Made by a program: the position numbers and the translations under genes. The notes beneath the pieces are model-generated. The model ran no database searches. It saw nothing but the letters and a program-made list of their open reading frames with translations, and was not told where the DNA came from. A DNA stretch of 64,000 bases from Noviherbaspirillum malthae (GTDB taxonomy: Bacteria > Pseudomonadota > Gammaproteobacteria > Burkholderiales > Burkholderiaceae_D): contig NZ_JACYXF010000003.1 of NCBI RefSeq assembly GCF_015352985.1, positions 124,001-188,000 of the forward strand. The letters run 5' to 3'. Every line of letters starts with the position of its first letter. Position 1 is the first letter of the stretch. Shown here one piece after another: positions 17,884 to 26,132 of the stretch.

Positions 17884-17930
17884 CGGCCAAGCTGCAAGAA
17901 TCAGCAGCTTCCGACATCAAAGGAGGCTCG

Positions 17931-18365
17931 ATGGAATCGAACAATGCTTCACAGCCGCTCCCGGCAACCCGTTGCGTCATCATCCTCAACGCAGCACTGG
18001 CGGCAGGCAAGGCCGCGAACGCCGCCGCGGTGCTTGCATTGACTGCCGGCCAGCGCCATCCCGCTCTGGTCGGCGCGTCGTTGGCCGATGCCGCGGGCTG
18101 CAGGTTTCCGGGCCTGATATCGGTCGGTATCAGCGTACTGTCGGCGTCTGCGGCTTCGCTATGCAGGTTCGCCGCGCAGGCGGCGCCGAATCTCGTGGAC
18201 TGCGTAGTGTTCCCGCGCGACGGCCAAGGCACGACCGATTACCGGCAGCTGCTCGATGCGGTCGCCGTCGGACACTTCGAAAACATGGAAATGTCGGGCA
18301 TCGCGTTAATCGGAGACAAGAAGCTCCTGCGCAGCATGACGGCAGGGCTCAGCCTTTGGAGCTAG
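17931..18365 (+). CDS. DUF2000 family protein
   Basis: A 144-residue cytoplasmic protein of the DUF2000 family (peptidyl-tRNA hydrolase-like fold, function unknown). Recognisable segments are RCVIILNAALAAGKAANAAAVLALTAGQ near the start, FPGLISVGISVLSA, and the C-terminal MSGIALIGDKKLLRSMTAGLSLW. AAAGGAGG four bases before the ATG at 17931 decides the start over an upstream in-frame ATG. It lies directly downstream of the AraC gene, and both carry the same 18-bp upstream motif, so it is probably that regulator's target. It is convergent with the next LysR gene. Confidence 0.85.
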   Translation: MESNNASQPLPATRCVIILNAALAAGKAANAAAVLALTAGQRHPALVGASLADAAGCRFPGLISVGISVLSASAASLCRFAAQAAPNLVDCVVFPRDGQGTTDYRQLLDAVAVGHFENMEMSGIALIGDKKLLRSMTAGLSLWS

Positions 18366-18427
18366 GCGGAGCTAGGCGGCGATAGGCACGGCCATCCGGA
18401 ACCGGAACGAAGGGACGCCGGCGCATC

Positions 18428-19321
18428 TTATCCGCCGACATAGGCGGCCAGCTCGTCGGCCGTGCCCATGGGGAACGCTTCCTTCAGATAGTCCAGGAAG
18501 GCGGCGACACGAGCGCTCAGCAGCCGGCGCGAAGGATAAAGAATCCACAGCGCAATCTCGGGTTCGGCGGCGTCACCCCAATGGACAAGCCTGCCGGCAG
18601 CCAGATCGTGACTGACGAGCGACAATGGGAGACGCCCGGCTCCGACACCCGCACGGACTGCATCGCGGACCATGATCAGCGATGACAGGCAAAGGACGGG
18701 GTCGATAGCGATGCTTGATCTTCCAGCCGCTGCCTTCACATCCCAGGCCGAAACTCCCTCACCCGTTCCGCGTACGACGGCAGGCACTGCGGCAGTGTCC
18801 GAAGGCCGGTTCAGGGTCGGGCTCGCCACCACCACCTGCCGATCGCGCAGGAAGATCCTTCCGACGAGGTTTTCATCCGGAGCCGGATTGACCCTGATCA
18901 CCAACTCATAGCCTTCTTCGACCATGTCGACGGCGCGGTCTTCGGTCGTAACCTCAAGCCGGACTTCGGGATACCTGAGGAAGAACCCGGCGGCCAGCTT
19001 TCCCATGGCGATCTGAGAAAAAAGCAGGGGCGCGCTGATCCGCAGCCTGCCGCGCGGCTTGTCTGCCCCGGAAGCGATGGCCGCTGCCGTCTCGTCGAGT
19101 TCGGTAAGCAAGGCTCCCGTCCGCTCGTAAAGCGCCCGTCCTTCCTGGGTGAGCTTCAATGTGCGCGCTCCGCGTTCGAACAAGCGCAGCTTGAGGCTGC
19201 TCTCCAGTTCCGCGACCCGCCGTGACAGGGTTGCCTTCGGACGCCCCGAAGCGCGGGCAGCGCTTCCAAATCCGCCGTGCCGGGCAACAAGATTGAAATC
19301 AGCGAGCGCTAGCAAGTCCAT
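18428..19321 (-). CDS. LysR family transcriptional regulator
   Basis: A 297-residue LysR regulator. The HTH is at the N-terminus (MDLLALADFNLVARHGGFGSAARASGRPKATLSRRVAELE), then the LKLRLFERGARTLKLT wing and an effector domain (GRLRISAPLLFSQIAMGKL). The C-terminus has IALWILYPSRRLLSARVAAFLDYL, typical of the subgroup next to quinone or NAD(P)-binding oxidoreductases. The start at 19321 places the HTH at the usual distance; ATG at 19351 is an alternative. It is divergent from the NmrA-like gene (102 bases between), its likely target. Confidence 0.87.
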   Translation of the reverse strand: MDLLALADFNLVARHGGFGSAARASGRPKATLSRRVAELESSLKLRLFERGARTLKLTQEGRALYERTGALLTELDETAAAIASGADKPRGRLRISAPLLFSQIAMGKLAAGFFLRYPEVRLEVTTEDRAVDMVEEGYELVIRVNPAPDENLVGRIFLRDRQVVVASPTLNRPSDTAAVPAVVRGTGEGVSAWDVKAAAGRSSIAIDPVLCLSSLIMVRDAVRAGVGAGRLPLSLVSHDLAAGRLVHWGDAAEPEIALWILYPSRRLLSARVAAFLDYLKEAFPMGTADELAAYVGG

Positions 19322-19423
19322 GTGTTCCACCAATGAGACAGTCAGTCCCATTATAAGGTCTATCGTTTCACGGATGGGATCACTAAGATGAAACTGCTTT
19401 CCAACCACTACAGGAGTATTTCC

Positions 19424-20293
19424 ATGACCATCCTTGTTACCGGCGCTACCGGCACAGTCGGCCATCAAGTTGTCGAACACCTCGTCAGACGCGGAGCCAG
19501 AGTGCGCGCGCTCGTTCGCAATCCCGCCAAAGCCGATTTCCCGGCAGGCGTCGACATTGCCGCAGGCGACCTGCTCGATCCCGCTTCGCTGCGCCCCGCT
19601 TTCTCAGGCGTATCCACCCTGTTCCTTCTCAACGCCGTGGTGCCCGATGAATTCACCCAGGCACTGATCGCGCTCAACCTTGCCAGGGAAGCCGGCATTG
19701 AACGCCTCGTCTATTTGTCGGTGATTCACAGTGACCTCTACGTGAACGTACCGCATTTCGCTGGCAAGTTCGGCGTCGAGCGCATGATCGAGCAGTCAGG
19801 TTTCAGCGCTACCATCCTGCGCCCTGCCTATTTCATGAGCAACGACCTGACGGTCAGGGAAGCGGTATTCGGCTACGGCGTTTATCCGATGCCCGTAGGC
19901 GGCAAGGGACTGGCGATGATCGATCCGCGCGACATCAGCGAGATTGCGGCCATCGAGTTGATGCGCCGGGACCAGGCCTCCGGGCTGCTTCCCCTCGAGC
20001 GTATCAATCTCGTCGGCCCCGATACGCTGACCGGTACCGACATCGCTGCCATCTGGTCCGAAGTGCTGCATCGTCCCGTCGTCTACGGCGGCGATGACAC
20101 CGCCGGGTTCGAGCAAACCCTCGGCAAGTTCATGCCGGGATGGATGGCTTATGACATGCGCCTGATGAGCGAGCGCTTTCTCAGCGACGGCATGATTCCC
20201 GGCACGGGAGACGTCGAGCGACTGACCGCACTGCTGGGACGCCCGCTACGCTCTTACCGCGCCTTCGCCTCCGAAATTGCAGCCGCCGCCTGA
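19424..20293 (+). CDS. NmrA-like NAD(P)-binding protein
   Basis: A 289-residue atypical short-chain dehydrogenase fold protein. The nucleotide-binding motif GATGTVGHQVVEHL opens the protein, followed by RGARVRALVRNPAKADF and GDLLDPASL. The usual SDR Tyr-x-x-x-Lys is not evident, as in NmrA/azoreductase-like redox sensors or quinone reductases. It may reduce or sense NAD(P)-linked substrates in the cytoplasm. CAGGAG at 19411-19416 fixes the start at 19424. It is probably co-transcribed with the DUF1857 gene 48 bases downstream and controlled by the divergent LysR protein. Confidence 0.85.
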   Translation: MTILVTGATGTVGHQVVEHLVRRGARVRALVRNPAKADFPAGVDIAAGDLLDPASLRPAFSGVSTLFLLNAVVPDEFTQALIALNLAREAGIERLVYLSVIHSDLYVNVPHFAGKFGVERMIEQSGFSATILRPAYFMSNDLTVREAVFGYGVYPMPVGGKGLAMIDPRDISEIAAIELMRRDQASGLLPLERINLVGPDTLTGTDIAAIWSEVLHRPVVYGGDDTAGFEQTLGKFMPGWMAYDMRLMSERFLSDGMIPGTGDVERLTALLGRPLRSYRAFASEIAAAA

Positions 20294-20341
20294 CGGCGCC
20301 GGCGAACCCCAACCCTGATCCCAACCACAAGGAATGCCATC

Positions 20342-20815
20342 ATGATCTATTCAACTGCCACTGTGCCGGTCAATCCGGAAGGCGAAACCCTGCTCACCCG
20401 TTCGCAGGCATGGAGCGGCCTGGTGCTCAAGGCCCGCGACGCCCGCCTGTTCCTTCCGCCCGGTCTCTGCACGCGATGCGACGTCGTGGAAGAAAGCGTG
20501 ACGCATATCATGCGCAAAGCCACGATTGCAGGCGATGACCTGCGTGAAATCATCACTTTCGAGCCGGAGAAGAAAGTGTCCTTCTTCCAGGCGACCGGTC
20601 CGCGGGAAGGGGCGATCATCAACGAGCTGTTCGAGGACGATGCGGGCGTACTGCAACTCAGGTTCTACTGCTACCTCGGCCTGCGCGGCAAGGAGCCGGA
20701 CGGTCCGGAGGAGCAGGCGGAACAGGCCTGGATGGACGGCGACAAGGGCTACAGGAACGCCTTGATCTCGACGCTGAAAAGGACGCGCGAATTGCTCGCG
20801 GAGGGCAAGCTCTGA
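20342..20815 (+). CDS. DUF1857/AtaL-like family protein
   Basis: A 157-residue protein of the AtaL-like (DUF1857) family, a START/SRPBCC-type fold of unknown function. Signatures are VNPEGETLLTRSQAWSGLVLKARDA at the N-terminus, the EITFEPEKKVSFFQ-like strand and the LQLRFYCYLGLRG strand. AAGGA lies eight bases before the ATG. It follows the NmrA-like gene on the same strand and shares the divergent LysR control. The family is often seen near aromatic or polyketide-modifying enzymes, which gives no direct clue here. Confidence 0.8.
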   Translation: MIYSTATVPVNPEGETLLTRSQAWSGLVLKARDARLFLPPGLCTRCDVVEESVTHIMRKATIAGDDLREIITFEPEKKVSFFQATGPREGAIINELFEDDAGVLQLRFYCYLGLRGKEPDGPEEQAEQAWMDGDKGYRNALISTLKRTRELLAEGKL

Positions 20816-20840
20816 ACCACGAAATCATCCGCAATCCCGG

Positions 20841-20861
20841 GACGGCCTCCGGCGAGGCGTC
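20841..20861. terminator. Hairpin between convergent genes
   Basis: Imperfect GC-rich stem GACGgCCTC/GAGGCGTC around CGGC, between the DUF1857 and hydrolase stops. No T-tract; low certainty. Confidence 0.3.
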
Positions 20862-20897
20862 TCGATCATCAAGGCCTTGCCGGAATTCGCAGCCCGC

Positions 20898-21599
20898 TCA
20901 GCTGCTCATCGACAGCAGCAAGTTCAGCACCTCCTGAGGCGCGCTGATCATCGCATCATGACCCGTTGCGATTTCCACCACCTGCCACCCTGCTTGCTGG
21001 CGAACGCGCTCGCGCATCACTGCAATCGTCCCCAGCGCTGGCGCGTGACAATCAATGAAGGTACGCGGAAGAGCGGATACGCGCGCGGCATCGAAATGCA
21101 GCGGATCGTCATAAACGCCGCCGGGCTGTGGCGTTTGCCGCCGAGCGACCCACTCTGCATCCTCGCCGCTCAGCCCGAACAATGCAGGATCGGGTGGCGG
21201 GATGCTGCCGGTTTCGGTAATAGCCTGGCGGCGCTGCGCTTGCGTCTGCGCCGCATGGGTACTGGACCAGCATTCCCCGGGCAAAGGCACGACGGCATCC
21301 AGATACACAAGACGCGCAATGCGCTCCGGCATGCGATCGGCGAGTGCGGTGATCACCATGCCTGCGTAACTGTGGCCGACGACGATCGCGTCCCGCAACT
21401 CTTCTGCCTCCACCACGGCGGCCACATCGTCGGCATGCGTACGCAGCGTCACGTTCGGCGATAGCTGGTGCGCGCGCTCCCCCGTGCCGGTGAGCGTTAC
21501 CGCAAAAGCCCGGTGGCCTGCAGACCACAAGCCGGGCAGGATTCTCTTCCAGCACCACGCGCCATGCCAGGCGCCATGTACGAGCACGAAGTCCGCCAT
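20898..21599 (-). CDS. Alpha/beta hydrolase (EstC/salicylate esterase-like)
   Basis: A 233-residue alpha/beta hydrolase. The oxyanion segment is FVLVHGAWHGAWCW, the nucleophile elbow is GHSYAG with Ser77, and the catalytic His is His214 in ATGHDAM. The small size and the double GAWHGAWCW opening are typical of the plant methylesterase/EstC-like family, which hydrolyses small esters. No signal peptide is present, so it acts in the cytoplasm. It is a lone gene on the minus strand. The substrate is not identifiable. Confidence 0.88.
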   Translation of the reverse strand: MADFVLVHGAWHGAWCWKRILPGLWSAGHRAFAVTLTGTGERAHQLSPNVTLRTHADDVAAVVEAEELRDAIVVGHSYAGMVITALADRMPERIARLVYLDAVVPLPGECWSSTHAAQTQAQRRQAITETGSIPPPDPALFGLSGEDAEWVARRQTPQPGGVYDDPLHFDAARVSALPRTFIDCHAPALGTIAVMRERVRQQAGWQVVEIATGHDAMISAPQEVLNLLLSMSS

Positions 21600-21793
21600 G
21601 GGTATCTCCTTTGCTTGGTTCGCCGCACTTCGTCCGGTGCAGCCTTTGCAAGGATAATCGATTCCGGCGGCATTGGTTGAATGCCGATAACCCGATCAGC
21701 TGCCCCTTTTTGTGTCTCCGCCAATGCCGCATGCAGCCTGTTTCGGACTGCCGTCCTGCCTCGAACCGGACGCCTGGTCGGCAGGCAGGCGGT

Positions 21794-22912
21794 CTATCCA
21801 GGCCAAGCCGTCACTGACGTGCGGTTGCGTCCGTCTGCCTTGGCCTGGTACAGCGCCATATCAGCGGCACGCAGCAAGGTTTGCGGCTCGGCGCCATGGC
21901 TTGGGTAGGCGGCAATGCCGGTGGATAGCGTTGCCCGTATCTCGTGCGGCCCGAAGCGGATCGGCACGGCGGAAAACGCCTCCCTCCAGGCTTCTGCCCG
22001 CTGCAGTGCACTCTCCGGTCCGGCGCCTGGCAGCAGCACCAGAAACTCCTCGCCGCCATACCGGCAGGCGACATCCGAGGCCCGTACCTGTTCGTTGAGC
22101 AGAAAGGCCAAAGCACGAAGTACTTCGTCTCCTGCCTGGTGGCCGTAGCTGTCGTTGATTTGCTTGAAATGATCGACATCGATCATCAGTATGCTGAGCT
22201 CCTGACCGTTACGCCGGCAGCGTGCCAGTTCGCGTTCGAGCGTTTCGTCGCAATAGCGCCGGTTGTACAAGCCGGTCAGCGCGTCGCGGGTTGCCTGTTC
22301 CTGCAGGCGGGCCTGCAGGCTGTTGATCTCGTCGAGCTGGCGCTTGAGTTCCTGCTCGTTTCGCTTCAAATGCGCGCGGGTTTGCGACAGCTTGATGGTT
22401 CTTATGTAGGCGCTGTAGGAAACCAGCGTAACGTAGGATAGAGAGGTGAACATGCTCAGGAGCGTCGGCGCCCAGCCGGTCGCCGGCTCGAAACGGAAGC
22501 CGCCTGCCATGACGGCTGCCAATGCGCCGGCAGCCATGCCGGCCGCAGTTTGCGCGATACCCCACCATCCCTTGAACGCGGTGGTGGTAAGGACCGATGT
22601 CAGCGTGAAGGTAAAAGTGATCCAGAGCGGAAAGCCGAGCGCCGCAGCCCAACCGCCGACACAGACGGCATCGAGAGTGACATTGTTCATCTCGGCCCGC
22701 ATGGGATTCCTGGCACGCCGCGCGATCAGGTAGATCACCTGCGGATACACCAGGAACTGCAGGCCTGCCAGTATCCAGATAACGGTGCCCTGGCCGCGCT
22801 CCAGCAATAGTGTGCCGACCGTAACGAAGTTAAAGAACGTACACCATGTCCGGTTGCGCCGGTTCATGCTGACCACCCAATGGTCGGGATTGCTGCTGGT
22901 TGCTGCACTCAT
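21794..22912 (-). CDS. Diguanylate cyclase with MASE2-like membrane domain
   Basis: A 372-residue inner-membrane enzyme that makes the second messenger c-di-GMP from two GTP. The first 175 residues contain several hydrophobic helices in a MASE2-like pattern (NRRNRTWCTFFNFVTVG at the start). A coiled-coil linker (about 176-208) leads to a complete GGDEF domain with GGEEF at 286-290. The autoinhibitory I-site RxxD is present (RASD 277-280), so feedback inhibition is expected. It controls motility/biofilm behaviour in relatives. It is monocistronic with no phosphodiesterase beside it. Confidence 0.9.
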   Translation of the reverse strand: MSAATSSNPDHWVVSMNRRNRTWCTFFNFVTVGTLLLERGQGTVIWILAGLQFLVYPQVIYLIARRARNPMRAEMNNVTLDAVCVGGWAAALGFPLWITFTFTLTSVLTTTAFKGWWGIAQTAAGMAAGALAAVMAGGFRFEPATGWAPTLLSMFTSLSYVTLVSYSAYIRTIKLSQTRAHLKRNEQELKRQLDEINSLQARLQEQATRDALTGLYNRRYCDETLERELARCRRNGQELSILMIDVDHFKQINDSYGHQAGDEVLRALAFLLNEQVRASDVACRYGGEEFLVLLPGAGPESALQRAEAWREAFSAVPIRFGPHEIRATLSTGIAAYPSHGAEPQTLLRAADMALYQAKADGRNRTSVTAWPG

Positions 22913-23393
22913 TCAACGACGCGCCTTTGCTTTCTTTAAGGCAAGTGTAACAAGTCTTTCCCGGCTTGTCGCTGAGTCGTGTCTGCAAATTTTTTTATGA
23001 GATCCGTGTTGAATATACGCGTTGTTGCGGAAGGAATTTAAAAGGAGCATCAGGCGGCATTGGAGAGGAATTCGGAATGCACCGCTAATGGCAATCCTTG
23101 ACGTGCCGCTCAAAATCCGGCATGACCTACTGCACCCAATTGCATATAACGCGTCATGATCGTTTACGCCATCAGGTAAAGATCACTACCGCCAGAACGA
23201 AAGTGTTGATGACGGCATACACGAGCAGAGGACCTTATCGAAGATCGACTCTGACACCGCGGCCTTCTTCCAGGTGTATGGCTACCTATCGAACATCTTT
23301 CCGGGCATATCCTGCAAGCCGGATGAACGCGTCAGCTCAGCCTCGGGCTTGCCGTCGGCCGGGCTGACTGCTGGAACACAACATGCGGCATCG
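22913..23393. other. 481-base intergenic region
   Basis: Lies upstream of the diguanylate cyclase gene and downstream of the isochorismatase-like gene. No promoter, terminator or repeat stands out. A short stretch near 23240-23350 reads open in one plus frame but has no recognisable family, start signal or length to support a gene. Confidence 0.45.
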
Positions 23394-24026
23394 CTACTTC
23401 CTGCCTGCCATCGTGAAATAGCTTGTCATCAGATTCCGATAGTTTGGAATATGGTTGGAGAAAAGCGCGCCGAGGCCTTCAATATCGTTGCGCCAGTCGC
23501 GGTGCAGCTCGCAGGCCATGCCGAACCAGGTCATCATCTGCACGCCGGCAGCCTGCATCCGCAGCCAGGCGCTGTGACGCGTGACCTCGTTGAAGGTACC
23601 CGAGGCGTCGGTGATCACGAATACCTCGTATCCCTCCTCGATAGCGGATAGCGCCGGGAAAGCCACGCAGACCTCGGTGACCACGCCGGCGATGATGAGC
23701 TGCCTGCGTCCGGTTTTCCTGACCGCATTGACGAAATCCTCGTTGTCCCAGGCATTGATGTTGCCGGGCCGGGCGATATAGGGTGCATTGGGGAATGCCT
23801 CTTTCAGTTCGGGGACGAGCGGACCGTTTGGGCCGTTCTCGAAGCTGGTCGTGAGAATGGTCGGCAACTGGAAGTACTTGCCGCAGGAGGCAACAGCCAG
23901 CACATTGTTCTTGAACTCTCCCGGTGAAAAATCCTGAACCAGGGAGATCAGGCCTGCTTGATGGTCAACCAGCAGCAGTGCGGCATTGTCTTTCGAAAGC
24001 CTGGTGTACTTGAAGGGTGTACTCAT
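23394..24026 (-). CDS. ycaC: YcaC-type isochorismatase-like hydrolase
   Basis: A 210-residue cysteine hydrolase very close in sequence to Escherichia coli YcaC across its length as I remember it (VDHQAGL, YIARPGNINAWDNEDF, LIIAGVVTEVCVAFPALSAI, CELHRDWRNDIEGL). Catalytic Asp21 and Cys120 are present. YcaC forms an octamer or larger ring assembly in the cytoplasm; its substrate is not established, although the superfamily cleaves amide or ether bonds of small molecules such as nicotinamide or isochorismate. The next gene upstream on the same strand encodes a GYD protein 37 bases away, so they are probably one transcript. Confidence 0.9.
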   Translation of the reverse strand: MSTPFKYTRLSKDNAALLLVDHQAGLISLVQDFSPGEFKNNVLAVASCGKYFQLPTILTTSFENGPNGPLVPELKEAFPNAPYIARPGNINAWDNEDFVNAVRKTGRRQLIIAGVVTEVCVAFPALSAIEEGYEVFVITDASGTFNEVTRHSAWLRMQAAGVQMMTWFGMACELHRDWRNDIEGLGALFSNHIPNYRNLMTSYFTMAGRK

Positions 24027-24063
24027 GATTTCTTCCCTCTTGGGTGAGTCAATCCGGAACGGC

Positions 24064-24354
24064 TCACGGCAGTTTGCCGAGCATCGCCTTCATTTCCTCT
24101 GGCGAGAAGGCACGCAGGGTCTGCGTACGCACATTGCCGAGTGAACCAACCTTCAACTGCGCGGTGGTTACGGCCTCATCGGAGCCTTCCAAAGTGAGGA
24201 TGATGTCGTATTTCCCCACGGTGTAATAGGCGCTCCTTACACTTACACCAAGTTTCTCTGCCGTCCCCTTGAATGCTGCGAGCCGATCCGTCGTGTCCTT
24301 GACATTCCGCATTCCCTGATCGGTAAAATTCACGAGTGAAACGTAAGTTGCCAT
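24064..24354 (-). CDS. GYD domain protein
   Basis: A 96-residue protein of the GYD family, named for its Gly-Tyr-Asp motif, here GKYD in YYTVGKYDIILTLEG. The opening MATYVSLVNFTDQGMRNVKDT is typical. The family has a dimeric ferredoxin-like fold with no known reaction. GGAGG five bases before the ATG at 24354 fixes the start, against a longer open frame upstream. It precedes the ycaC-like gene on the same strand, probably as the first gene of that unit. Confidence 0.82.
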   Translation of the reverse strand: MATYVSLVNFTDQGMRNVKDTTDRLAAFKGTAEKLGVSVRSAYYTVGKYDIILTLEGSDEAVTTAQLKVGSLGNVRTQTLRAFSPEEMKAMLGKLP

Positions 24355-24872
24355 GTCAACCTCCATCGGAGTAATGCTGGCGGTCGGAAAGCGGTGTAGC
24401 AGCGACGAAGAAGACCGCCATCCTTCGCGCTCGATGAGGAGTGCATTAGTGCGTTTCCATATCATTCAGATGCTGCACGGAAGGAGCTTTGATGCGCAAA
24501 ACCGGCGCCATGGCAGCAAAGGGGCATCAGCGGGCAGGACAGATGCTGTCAGCACGTCCGGTAATCGCCGATGGCATCAGGATTTATTTCGATTCCAGGT
24601 CCTTGCGACACTGTACAGCTGAGGCTCAATCATGGCGGCAGCCTGCTTTCGTCGAAATCATCCATTCACGCTATGGCCTTCCATGCGCATTCAGTGTAGG
24701 CCATCACCGAGGAGGTGCCAGAAAAATAACGTAGTCAACAGGCGAAGCAGGCAAATAGCAAAAATGCTATCCGCTTATGCAACTGATCGATATTTGTCAT
24801 CGGCTATGTCTTGAACCATACAAACCGCGTCCACTCACATCCACTGATGATGACAGCAATGGAGGACGTGCC
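24355..24872. other. 518-base intergenic region
   Basis: Upstream of the GYD gene and of the small gene at 24873. It is less GC-rich than average. It contains a small perfect hairpin at 24755-24770 (ATAGCA-AAAA-TGCTAT) and GGAGG just before 24873. No RNA gene or mobile element was recognised. Confidence 0.45.
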
Positions 24873-25118
24873 ATGGATGAGTACCAGATCATGTCATTGC
24901 TTGAACGCATAAAGCCGGGCAACGCAGACGCGTATATCGTCGCCAGAATCTACGCCGAGACGTTGGCCTCAGTATCCGATCACATTACCGACGACCAGAT
25001 GCGTCGCTTCCTGATTTGTGGAGCGTACCTCTGTGAGAACGCAAGGAACACGGGTGGCAGCATCACTGATCCGGCGGACGAATATTATTCATTCAACGCC
25101 TCGACGCGACTGCATTGA
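24873..25118 (+). CDS. Hypothetical small protein, 81 residues
   Basis: No family was recognised. The protein is acidic and helical (MDEYQIMSLLERIKPGNADAY), with two Cys residues in the C-terminal half and no signal peptide. The start at 24873 is supported by GGAGG about six bases upstream; the frame is open for 32 codons further upstream but those read like noncoding DNA. It is a single gene between the GYD gene and the molybdopterin oxidoreductase. Codon choice is close to the neighbours, so it is probably real but of unknown role. Confidence 0.5.
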   Translation: MDEYQIMSLLERIKPGNADAYIVARIYAETLASVSDHITDDQMRRFLICGAYLCENARNTGGSITDPADEYYSFNASTRLH

Positions 25119-25355
25119 TCCTTTCACGCTCATACAGCCAGAGGCATAGTGAGACCGATGTAACAGGTATCGCGCTCTTGCGTCTTGCCCATTGGCCATT
25201 GCATGAACGCGGCGCAGAGGTGAATGCGATTGAACTCCGTTTTCGTTCCGGTCCCTGCCAAGTGCCATGCCATGTGATTGGCTCTTCACGACTGGCGGCA
25301 CTCGATGTCCTCAATGGCTGGTAACGTTACTCGGGATAAGCACTTGTGCTTAAAG

Positions 25356-26132
25356 TCAGATCCCGGCATACCACTGATAACCATGTCCATCCTCCCAGTA
25401 GCCGCCTTTTCCTCCCCGGATGTCGCGCAGGCTGCCAACCAGTTCGATGCGGGCAAGATATTTGGCATGCTTGTACCCGAGCTGGCGTTCGACGCGCAGG
25501 CGTAATGGAGCGCCATTTGCGATCGGCAGTTCGCGGCCGTTCAACTCGTAAGCAAGGATAGTCTGGGGATGAAACGCGTCATCGAAGTCAATGCTTTCGT
25601 AATAATGCGCCGATCCGGGACCATCCATGGGGTCGGCGCAATGGAATACGGCAAAGCGGGCATCCGGATGCACATGCGCAGCATCGAGAACATGCGCAAG
25701 AGGTACGCCAGTCCATTTTGCGATCGCACTCCAGCCTTCCACGCAATCATGGCGGGTGATCTGGGTACGCCTCGGCATCGTGCGGAGCTGCGCTATCGAC
25801 AGCTCAAGCCGGTTCTCCACCATGCCGTCCACTTTCAACCTCCAGTCTTGAAAACCGTTCGCGACCAGGGCTTGATAATCCGGATTGTCCGGATTGCTTG
25901 TACCATTGCTGCGAAAGTACGGCGACATGTCGCGTTCGCTGAATTCCTGCGCCAATGCCTTGCGTGGCAGCAGCGCCTTGTGCGCCACGCGGCTCAACGT
26001 CTCGCCGCTGGAGAGAATTTCCTGAAAGCTTGCATCACGGCTAAGGCGATCGCATCCGACCATGCCCAGCAGACTCAGGGCTTGCAGGGAGCGGTTGAGA
26101 AATGCACGCCTGCCCGGCTCATGTGATTTCAC
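25356..26132 (-). CDS. Tat-exported molybdopterin-dependent oxidoreductase (sulfite oxidase fold)
   Basis: A 258-residue periplasmic molybdoenzyme of the sulfite oxidase/MsrP fold. A Tat signal (RRAFLNRS, residues 8-15) precedes a hydrophobic stretch and a lipobox-like VGC (Cys27), so it may be lipid-anchored. The Mo-coordinating Cys is probably Cys130 in TRHDCVEGWSAIAKW, the highly conserved context. Further family segments are HYYESIDFDDAFHPQTILAYELNG and the RVERQLGYKHAKYL-like C-terminal strand. It overlaps the upstream cytochrome b gene by 14 bases, which is its likely electron partner. Unlike MsrP it is not next to an MsrQ gene, so the substrate is open. Confidence 0.87.
   Translation of the reverse strand: MKSHEPGRRAFLNRSLQALSLLGMVGCDRLSRDASFQEILSSGETLSRVAHKALLPRKALAQEFSERDMSPYFRSNGTSNPDNPDYQALVANGFQDWRLKVDGMVENRLELSIAQLRTMPRRTQITRHDCVEGWSAIAKWTGVPLAHVLDAAHVHPDARFAVFHCADPMDGPGSAHYYESIDFDDAFHPQTILAYELNGRELPIANGAPLRLRVERQLGYKHAKYLARIELVGSLRDIRGGKGGYWEDGHGYQWYAGI

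Noticed and set aside
23220..23390. Possible gene remnant in the 23 kb intergenic region
   Set aside because: A short in-frame stretch without start, ribosome site or recognisable family; not enough for a pseudogene call.
25089..25324. Short overlapping frames on both strands after 25118
   Set aside because: No ribosome sites and Arg/Ser-rich translations; read as noncoding.
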